NCBI RefSeq assembly: GCF_022919155.1
Contig: NZ_CP095045.1
Span: 2,790,001-2,854,000 of the forward strand
Length of the DNA: 64,000 bases
Source of the DNA: Leucobacter allii
Lineage (GTDB): Bacteria > Actinomycetota > Actinomycetes > Actinomycetales > Microbacteriaceae
Direction of reading: 5' to 3'
Shown: in pieces, positions 58,759 to 64,000 of the stretch
Numbering within the stretch: position 1 is the stretch's first letter
Layout of the letters: each line of letters starts with the position of its first letter
Made by a program: the position numbers and the translations under genes
Notes under the pieces: generated by a model
What the model was told of the DNA's origin: nothing
What the model saw: the letters and a program-made list of their open reading frames with translations, nothing else
The model's database searches: none

Positions 58759-59991
58759 CTAGAGCTCGAGCCCGTAGAGGTTCGGCTCGGGAGCCAGGAT
58801 CACGCCGAACTCCTGCTGCACCCGCTGCACGACGAAGCGGGCGAGCTGGGCGACGTCGTCGGCGGTCGCCGCCCCGCGGTTCGTGATCGCGAGCGTGTGC
58901 TTGTCGGAGATCGCGGCCCCCGAGCCGGGCAGACGGAATCCATGGCGCACGCCGGCGTGCTCGATGAGCCACGCCGCCGAGAGCTTCACCTGCCGTTCCG
59001 GCGCCGGCGCGGGGATCCGGAGGGGGTGCCCCATCGCGAGCTCCGCGAAGCTCGTCACGGCGGGTCCCTCCTCGGCGCGTCCCGCGGGCTGCACGGGGAA
59101 GCGCGGCGCGCCCTCCGGCAGCGTCCGGGCGAAGTGCTCGCTCACGATGGGGTTCGTGAAGAAGGAGCCGGAGCTCCAGCTGTCGTGATCCTCCGGGTCG
59201 AGCACCATCCCCTTGGAGGCGCGCAGCCGCAGCACCGAACTGCGCAGCTCCCGGATCGGCACGCGGTCGCCGACCGTGACGCCGAGGGCGTCGGCGAGCT
59301 GACCGTAGAACACGGGCGCCGAGAGGATCGGCGCCTCCGCGTCCCCGCCCGCGTCCCCGCGGGCGCCCGCGGACTCCGCGGCGCCGTCGGCGAGCAGCAG
59401 ATCGATCGAGAGCACGACGCCCGCCATCCCCTGCTTGATAGCCGAGTCGCGGTAGCCCAGCCCGAGCTCCGCGGCCGGGATGCGGCGCACCTCGCCGAGC
59501 TCGCGGTCGAGGAACTCGATGGAGTGGAGCACGTCGGAGAGCTCCTGCCCGTACGCGCCGATATTCTGCACGGGGGCGGCGCCGGCGAGGCCGGGAATCC
59601 CCGAGAGCGCCTCGACACCCGACCAGCCGCGGTCGACGCAGGCGGCCACGAGGTGATCCCAGTCGTGTCCGGCCTGCACGCGCAGCCGGATCCGCCCCGG
59701 CGCGAGGTCCGGATCGGCGATCGGGGCCGCGCCCGTATTCCGCACGAGCAGCACGGTGCCGGGGAAGCCGTCGTCGTGGACGACGGTGTTCGAGCCGCCC
59801 CCGAGGAGCAGCCACGGCTCGCCCGCCTCCCAGAGCTCCAGCGCGCGAGAGACGAGATCCTCGCCGCTGCGGGCGACGAGGATCCGCTCCGCGCGGCCGC
59901 CCACGCGCATCGTGGTGAGCTCGGCGAGCGGGGTCCCGTCGCCGATCGGCTCGGGGACGATGTCGGGGAAGGACGGCGTCGCGTCGGTCAT
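58759..59991 (-). CDS. murB: UDP-N-acetylmuramate dehydrogenase
   Basis: FAD/NADPH enzyme that makes UDP-MurNAc for peptidoglycan. 410 residues, with an insertion (about 195-225, Ala/Gly/Asp-rich). Seen: LTTMRVGGRAERILVA, LLLGGGSNTVVHDDGFPGTV (FAD loop), ALSGIPGLAGAAPVQNIGAYGQEL, LGYRDSAIKQ, SSGSFFTNPIVS (catalytic Ser) and EFGVILAPEPNLYG (catalytic Glu). It overlaps the HadB-type gene's end by 4 bp. Confidence 0.94.
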   Translation of the reverse strand: MTDATPSFPDIVPEPIGDGTPLAELTTMRVGGRAERILVARSGEDLVSRALELWEAGEPWLLLGGGSNTVVHDDGFPGTVLLVRNTGAAPIADPDLAPGRIRLRVQAGHDWDHLVAACVDRGWSGVEALSGIPGLAGAAPVQNIGAYGQELSDVLHSIEFLDRELGEVRRIPAAELGLGYRDSAIKQGMAGVVLSIDLLLADGAAESAGARGDAGGDAEAPILSAPVFYGQLADALGVTVGDRVPIRELRSSVLRLRASKGMVLDPEDHDSWSSGSFFTNPIVSEHFARTLPEGAPRFPVQPAGRAEEGPAVTSFAELAMGHPLRIPAPAPERQVKLSAAWLIEHAGVRHGFRLPGSGAAISDKHTLAITNRGAATADDVAQLARFVVQRVQQEFGVILAPEPNLYGLEL

Positions 59992-60419
59992 GCGAACGCG
60001 GCCACGAGCTGCGCCTTGCCGAGGACCGTGGCGCCGTCGAAGACGACCTTCAGGTCGATCCGAGCCGTGCGGGCCTCGGCGTCGATCGCGCCGACGGTCG
60101 CCGTGACCGCGAGCACCGCCCCGACCTCGGCGCCGACGGGGACCGGGCGGGTGAAACGGGACTGGAAATCCCGCACGCTCGCCGCTCCTCCGAAGGTCTC
60201 GGCGAGCCAGTCGGTCGCGACGGATCCCGCGACGCCCATCGTGAGCATGCCGTGCGCGAGCACGCCGGGCAGTCCGACGTCGGCCGCGACGTCGTCGCGG
60301 TAGTGGATCGGGTTGAAGTCGCCCGAGGCGCCCGCGTAGCGGACGAGCCGGTCGCGGGTGAGCGTCAGCTCGCGCTCGGCGACGACGGCTCCGGTCTCGA
60401 GGCTCTCGAACGCGCTCAT
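59988..60419 (-). CDS. MaoC-type (R)-hydroxyacyl dehydratase, HadB-like
   Basis: 143-residue hot-dog protein. The hydratase-2 motif is complete: YAGASGDFNPIHYRDDVAADVGLPGVLAHGML (catalytic Asp and His). Together with the preceding gene it resembles HadA-HadB of mycobacteria, the heterodimeric 3-hydroxyacyl-ACP dehydratase. In a bacterium without mycolic acids (assumed) the role would be general fatty-acid elongation. Overlaps its neighbours on both sides by 4 bp. Confidence 0.86.
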   Translation of the reverse strand: MSAFESLETGAVVAERELTLTRDRLVRYAGASGDFNPIHYRDDVAADVGLPGVLAHGMLTMGVAGSVATDWLAETFGGAASVRDFQSRFTRPVPVGAEVGAVLAVTATVGAIDAEARTARIDLKVVFDGATVLGKAQLVAAFA

Positions 60420-60865
60420 GCCGCCTCCTCCCCGCGGACCACGAGCGTGGAGATCGCGGTCACCACGTGGGCGCCGGCCGCGTCGACGATGTCGCTGGAC
60501 GCCGTGACCATCGAGTGGCCTCCGAGCTGCTTCACCGCGGCGATGGTGAGCGTCGCGGTGAGCTCGTCCCCGGCCACGATCGGTCGCGAGTAGCTGAACC
60601 GCTGGTCGCCGTGCACGACGCGGGAGAAATCGACTCCGGCGTCCTCGTCGGCGAGCAGCTGCGCGAGCGTCGACTCCTGCACCACCACGACGAAGGTCGG
60701 GGGCGCCACGACGTCCGAGTACCCGGCGTCGCGGGCGGCCGCGGGGTCGAGGTGGATCGGCGACGCGCTGAGCACGGCGCGCGCGAACTCGCGCACCTTC
60801 TCGCGGCCGACGAGGTAGGGAGCGGTCGGGGGGTACACCCGGCCCTGGATCTCTGCATTCACCAC
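60416..60865 (-). CDS. FAS1-like dehydratase domain protein, HadA-like
   Basis: 149-residue hot-dog protein with the non-catalytic substrate-binding character of HadA: PYLVGREKVREFARAVLSASPIHLDPAAARDAGYSDVVAPPTFVVV and FSYSRPIVAGDELTATLTI. It lacks the GDxNPxH catalytic motif that its partner has. It is the first gene of the operon; GTG at 60865 lies 6 nt after a TAGACT box on the minus strand (a second GTG follows directly), so it is probably leaderless. Confidence 0.84.
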   Translation of the reverse strand: MVNAEIQGRVYPPTAPYLVGREKVREFARAVLSASPIHLDPAAARDAGYSDVVAPPTFVVVVQESTLAQLLADEDAGVDFSRVVHGDQRFSYSRPIVAGDELTATLTIAAVKQLGGHSMVTASSDIVDAAGAHVVTAISTLVVRGEEAA

Positions 60866-60871
60866 GCCGCC

Positions 60872-60877
60872 AGTCTA
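60872..60877 (-). promoter_or_regulatory. -10 box of the hadA-hadB-murB-pan operon
   Basis: TAGACT on the minus strand ends 6 nt before the first GTG. All six downstream genes are spaced from overlapping to 7 nt, so this is likely their main promoter. Confidence 0.6.
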
Positions 60878-60963
60878 CAGAGCGGGCGTGCCGCGGGGTG
60901 GTCCGACCGTTTGCACGGGGCGCGGCGCGTGGACGGCGGGCGCGACGCGCACCCGCGCCGCGA

Positions 60964-61614
60964 TCACTTCCCGAACAGCCCGCCCAGAAGGTCCCCGAGC
61001 CCGCCGGAGGCCTGGCCGTCGCGCTTCCCCGATCCGGCCGATCCGCCGCCGAGGAGACCGCCCAGCACGTCCCCGAGCCCGCCGGCTCCGGAGGATCCCG
61101 ATCCCTTCGCGTCGCCGCCGCCGAGGAGCCCTCCGAGCAGGTCGCCCAGCACCCCGCCGACCCCGCCGGCGGCAGAGGAGGATCCCGCGGCGACCGTGCC
61201 GCCGCCCGCGCCGCCGAGCTTGCCCGCGAGGAACTGCATGACGAGCGGGGCGAGGATCGGCAGCAACTGCGGGATGAGGTCCGCGATGGCGGAGCTGCCC
61301 GACTGCTTGCCCAGCGCGAGCGCGACGTCCTGCTCCTTGTCCCCGAGCACGTGCTTCACGATCTTCTTGCCGTCCTCGGTGTCGATCGCGTCGAGGGAGA
61401 GCTTGCCCGCCGAGGCGGAATGCCGCTCGGCCGCGCCGGCGAGCCGCGCGGCGCCCTCGTCGTCCGAGGCGTTGACGGCCATGCCGCCGAGCAGCCCCGG
61501 AAGCGCCTGGCGCACCGCGGCCTCGACCGTGGCCTCGTCGGTGCCGAAGCGCTCGGCCAGCTCGCCGACCGGCACCTGCTCGAGAAGACGGGAAAGATCG
61601 GCTGCATTGCTCAT
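60964..61614 (-). CDS. DUF937 family protein
   Basis: 216 residues. N-terminal helical DUF937 region: MSNAADLSRLLEQVPVGELAERFGTDEATVEAAVRQALPGLLGGMAVNASDDEGAARLAGA and GKKIVKHVLGDKEQDVALALG. From about residue 150 the protein is a low-complexity tail with three units of LGDLLGGLLGGG-type sequence joined by Ser/Gly linkers, the last reading LGDLLGGLFGK. The related YidB-like proteins have no established function. It sits alone between two operons. Confidence 0.85.
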   Translation of the reverse strand: MSNAADLSRLLEQVPVGELAERFGTDEATVEAAVRQALPGLLGGMAVNASDDEGAARLAGAAERHSASAGKLSLDAIDTEDGKKIVKHVLGDKEQDVALALGKQSGSSAIADLIPQLLPILAPLVMQFLAGKLGGAGGGTVAAGSSSAAGGVGGVLGDLLGGLLGGGDAKGSGSSGAGGLGDVLGGLLGGGSAGSGKRDGQASGGLGDLLGGLFGK

Positions 61615-61814
61615 CGTGGCTCCTCGCTGCTCGTCGCCGCGGGCCCGAACGGGTCGTCCCGCCGGAGCGGCGCGGCTCCGCCGTGAATCGGCGGATCGAT
61701 CTCAGCGTAGCGAGCGGAGCCGGGCGAGGGAATAGCGGGCGCACGCCGATCCGCGCGCCTCCGGGCCCGCGGGCGCCGCAGTCGCTTCCGGCAACGATCC
61801 GCGAAAAGGTTTGT

Positions 61815-61853
61815 GGGATATATCCAAGGCGTCGCCCCCGCTCTCGAATAGGC
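61815..61853 (+). promoter_or_regulatory. promoter region of the acyl-CoA carboxylase alpha gene with palindrome
   Basis: GGATATATCC (61815-61824), a perfect 10-bp palindrome (extends to TGGGATATATCCA with one mismatch pair), lies where the -35 region is expected. TAGGCT (61848-61853) ends 8 nt before the ATG, so the gene is probably leaderless. The palindrome is a candidate operator, its regulator unknown. Confidence 0.5.
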
Positions 61854-61861
61854 TGTAATCC

Positions 61862-63628
61862 ATGTCGCGCATTCGTAAAGTGCTCATCGCCAACCGCGGT
61901 GAGATCGCCGTCCGTATCATCCGCGCCGCCGCAGACAGCGGCATCGCCTCGGTCGCGGTCTACGCAGACCAGGATCGCGACGCGCTGCACGCGCAGCTCG
62001 CCGACGAGGCCTACGCGCTCAACGGCACCACGAGCGCCGAGACCTACCTCGTCATCGACAAGATCCTCGGCGTCGCCCGCCGTTCGGGCGCGGACGCCGT
62101 GCATCCCGGCTACGGCTTCCTCGCCGAGAACGCCGACTTCGCGCGCGCCGTCATCGACGCGGGCCTCATCTGGATCGGCCCGGGCCCCGAGGCCATCGAG
62201 CGCCTCGGCGACAAAGTCTCCGCGCGCCATGTGGCGGAGCAGGTGGGCGCTCCGCTCGCCGCCGGCACGAGCGACCCGGTGCGGGACGCCTCCGAGGTGC
62301 TCGCCTTCGCCGACGAGGTCGGCCTGCCGATCGCCATCAAGGCGGCGTTCGGCGGCGGCGGGCGCGGGCTGAAGGTCGCCTACCAGCGCGAGGAGGTCGC
62401 GGAGCTCTTCGAGTCGGCCACCCGCGAGGCCGTCGCGGCGTTCGGCCGCGGGGAGTGCTTCGTCGAGAAGTACCTCGAGAAGCCCCGCCACGTCGAGACG
62501 CAGTGCCTCGCCGACGCCCACGGCAACGTCGTCGTAGTCTCGACGCGGGACTGCTCCCTGCAGCGGCGCCACCAGAAGCTCGTCGAGGAGGCGCCGGCGC
62601 CATTCCTCACCGCGGAGCAGAACGAGCGGCTCTACTCGGCGTCGAAGGCGATCCTCAAGGAGGTCGGCTACGTCGGCGCCGGCACCTGCGAGTTCCTCGT
62701 CGCGAAGGACGGCACGGTCTCCTTCCTCGAGGTGAACACGCGCCTCCAGGTCGAGCACCCGGTCTCCGAGGAGGTCACGGGGCTCGACCTCGTGCGCGAG
62801 CAGTTCCGGATCGCGGAGGGCGGGGTGATCGACTACGCCGATCCTGTGCCGCACGGCCACTCCTTCGAGTTCCGTCTGAACGGCGAGGATCCGGGCAACG
62901 GCTTCCTCCCCGCCCCCGGGCCCGTGACCGTCTTCCAGCCGGCCTCGGGTCCCGGCGTGCGCGTCGACTCCGGCGTGGCCGCGGGGGACGTCGTCTCCGG
63001 CGCCTTCGACTCGATGCTCGGCAAGCTCATCGTCACGGGCGCGAGCCGGGAGGAGGCGCTCGAGCGCTCCCGCCGCGCGCTCGAGGAGTTCGAGGTGCAG
63101 GGCCTGCCGACGGTGCTCCCGTTCCACCGCAAGATCGTCCGCGATCCCGCGTTCACCGCGCCCGACGGGCGCTTCGGCGTCTACACGCTGTGGATCGAGA
63201 GCGAGTTCGAGAACGACATCGAGCCCTGGGAGGGCGAGGTGCCGCCCGTCTCGCAGGATCCGAAGCGCCAGACCGTGGTCGTGGAGGTCTCGGGCCGCCG
63301 CGTCGAGGTGACGATGCCGGCGACGCTGCTGCCGCTCGTCGATCAGGAGGTCACCCGGGGGCCGGCGCCGAAGCGCGCCAAGGGCGCCGGCGTGGCCGGG
63401 GCGGCCGGGGACTCGATCGCGGCGCCGATGCAGGCGACCGTGGTGAAGCTCGCGGTCGATGAGGGGCAGGAGGTCGCCGAGGGCGATCTCGTCGCCGTCC
63501 TCGAGGCCATGAAGATGGAGCAGTCGCTCTACGCGCACCGCTCCGGCGTGGTCGCGGGCATCGATGCGCCCATCGGTCAGACGGTGCCGAACGGGCACGT
63601 GCTGCTGAGCATCGTCGATCCCGCCTGA
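61862..63628 (+). CDS. acyl-CoA carboxylase alpha subunit (biotin carboxylase + BCCP)
   Basis: 588 residues. Biotin carboxylase: [55 protein letters not shown] (ATP-grasp loop), [43 protein letters not shown]. The C-terminal biotinyl domain (about 515-588) carries the target lysine in LEAMKMEQ. It forms carboxybiotin from bicarbonate and ATP and works with the beta and epsilon subunits encoded at 36.7-38.6 kb. The lysine is modified by BirA (31.2-32.1 kb). The ACC parts are thus split over three loci. Confidence 0.95.
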   Translation: MSRIRKVLIANRGEIAVRIIRAAADSGIASVAVYADQDRDALHAQLADEAYALNGTTSAETYLVIDKILGVARRSGADAVHPGYGFLAENADFARAVIDAGLIWIGPGPEAIERLGDKVSARHVAEQVGAPLAAGTSDPVRDASEVLAFADEVGLPIAIKAAFGGGGRGLKVAYQREEVAELFESATREAVAAFGRGECFVEKYLEKPRHVETQCLADAHGNVVVVSTRDCSLQRRHQKLVEEAPAPFLTAEQNERLYSASKAILKEVGYVGAGTCEFLVAKDGTVSFLEVNTRLQVEHPVSEEVTGLDLVREQFRIAEGGVIDYADPVPHGHSFEFRLNGEDPGNGFLPAPGPVTVFQPASGPGVRVDSGVAAGDVVSGAFDSMLGKLIVTGASREEALERSRRALEEFEVQGLPTVLPFHRKIVRDPAFTAPDGRFGVYTLWIESEFENDIEPWEGEVPPVSQDPKRQTVVVEVSGRRVEVTMPATLLPLVDQEVTRGPAPKRAKGAGVAGAAGDSIAAPMQATVVKLAVDEGQEVAEGDLVAVLEAMKMEQSLYAHRSGVVAGIDAPIGQTVPNGHVLLSIVDPA

Positions 63629-63640
63629 GCGGGCCGCGCC

Positions 63641-64000
63641 TCAGAACACCCAGCTGCCGCCCGCGGCGATCGGCCACGACCAGGCGGTCGCCGCCCGGGC
63701 GAGAGCCGCGTGCGATCCGTCGGCGACGTCGACCAGCCCGGCTTGCGCGAGCGCGGCGAGCGACACCGTGCCGAGGTGCGCCGCGCCGAGCTCACGGATG
63801 TCGAGGCGCAGCTCGGCGGGGTCCTCCGAACGGGCGACCTCGGCCCGTCCCGACGCGTCGACGCGCACGCGCCAGCGGCCGGCGTTGGCCGGGATCAGCG
63901 CGTCCGTCACCTCGAGGACGACGTCGGCGGGCGCCGCGTATCGGCGCCCGGCGAGCGCCCGGGGCAGATCGAGGATGCGGATCCACTGCAGATCCCGCGT
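63641..64000 (-). CDS. Eis-like GNAT acetyltransferase, C-terminal part
   Basis: Only the last 119 codons are inside the window; the start lies beyond the right edge. The visible part is the C-terminal sterol-carrier-like domain of Eis-type acetyltransferases: WIRILDLPRALAGRRYAAPADVVLEVTDALIPANAGRWRV, then LDIRELGAAHLGTVSLAALAQAGLV and a terminal aromatic segment AWSWPIAAGGSWVF. Eis enzymes acetylate aminoglycosides or peptide lysines at several positions. The gene converges with the carboxylase alpha subunit across 12 bp. Confidence 0.8.
   Translation of the reverse strand, partial: TRDLQWIRILDLPRALAGRRYAAPADVVLEVTDALIPANAGRWRVRVDASGRAEVARSEDPAELRLDIRELGAAHLGTVSLAALAQAGLVDVADGSHAALARAATAWSWPIAAGGSWVF

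Noticed and set aside
63620..63633. Terminator between the carboxylase alpha gene and the Eis-like gene
   Set aside because: CCCGC-CTGA-GCGGG is only 5 bp and includes the stop codon; too weak to call.

Overview
The window is very GC-rich and gene-dense. It looks like chromosomal DNA of a high-GC actinobacterium, probably of the Microbacteriaceae (Leucobacter-like; this placement is inference). The evidence is an acyl-CoA carboxylase with alpha, beta and epsilon subunits, actinobacterial ChdC/HemQ, an LAXTG-type sorting signal beside an LPXTG one, HadA/HadB-type dehydratases, an Eis-like acetyltransferase, and many genes whose start codon lies 6-8 nt after a TANNNT box (leaderless mRNAs). I see no phage, insertion sequence, CRISPR array, rRNA or tRNA. 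Fifty-eight protein genes are supported, two of them cut by the window edges, plus one candidate 20-codon leader peptide.

Layout. 1-4.9 kb: a family-5 ABC importer (lipoprotein, two permeases, start of an ATPase) divergent from a LacI regulator, with twin operators between them. 5.2-11.6 kb: icd, a ROK kinase, a GNAT, a RarD/EamA transporter, a CsoR-type repressor, PPK2 and ChdC. 11.6-20.1 kb: a lamin-tail surface protein, CcsB, a small lipoprotein, a DUF2236 protein, a membrane GDPD, and an ArsR/SRPBCC pair with its operator. 20.2-24.3 kb: one-carbon genes (glyA-folD behind a ZTP riboswitch, with purU divergent) and a DedA protein. 24.3-31.1 kb: two paralogous TetR/APC-permease cassettes, one including an amidohydrolase, sharing one operator design. 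31.2-39.4 kb: birA, a TPM-domain/PspA/coiled-coil module, the acyl-CoA carboxylase beta and epsilon subunits, and a NUDIX hydrolase. 39.5-46.7 kb: class II aldolase, dGTPase, lipid kinase, YceI, a RimK-RCK fusion with a retropepsin-like RimB partner, and a META lipoprotein. 46.9-55.9 kb: a sortase-anchored S1 protease, a membrane acyltransferase-like protein, N-formylglutamate amidohydrolase, a Dcu transporter, and a C-S lyase/MetY pair preceded by a tiny leaderless ORF. 56.1-60.9 kb: a tightly packed six-gene operon, hadA-hadB-murB-DUF2520-panC-panB. 61-64 kb: a DUF937 protein, the acyl-CoA carboxylase alpha subunit and the C-terminal part of an Eis-like protein.

How the parts fit. BirA, the AccBC-type alpha subunit and the beta/epsilon pair together make and activate acyl-CoA carboxylase, although they sit at three loci. 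GlyA, FolD and PurU manage folate one-carbon units, and the ZTP riboswitch links that supply to purine demand. PanB/PanC with the DUF2520 protein supply pantothenate.

The least-explained items are: a long palindromic element present twice between convergent genes, flanked by polypyrimidine and polypurine tracts; the TPM-PspA module, whose membrane protein and soluble protein share a paralogous coiled-coil region; the shared operator of the duplicated TetR/APC cassettes; and the leader peptide overlapping the C-S lyase gene.
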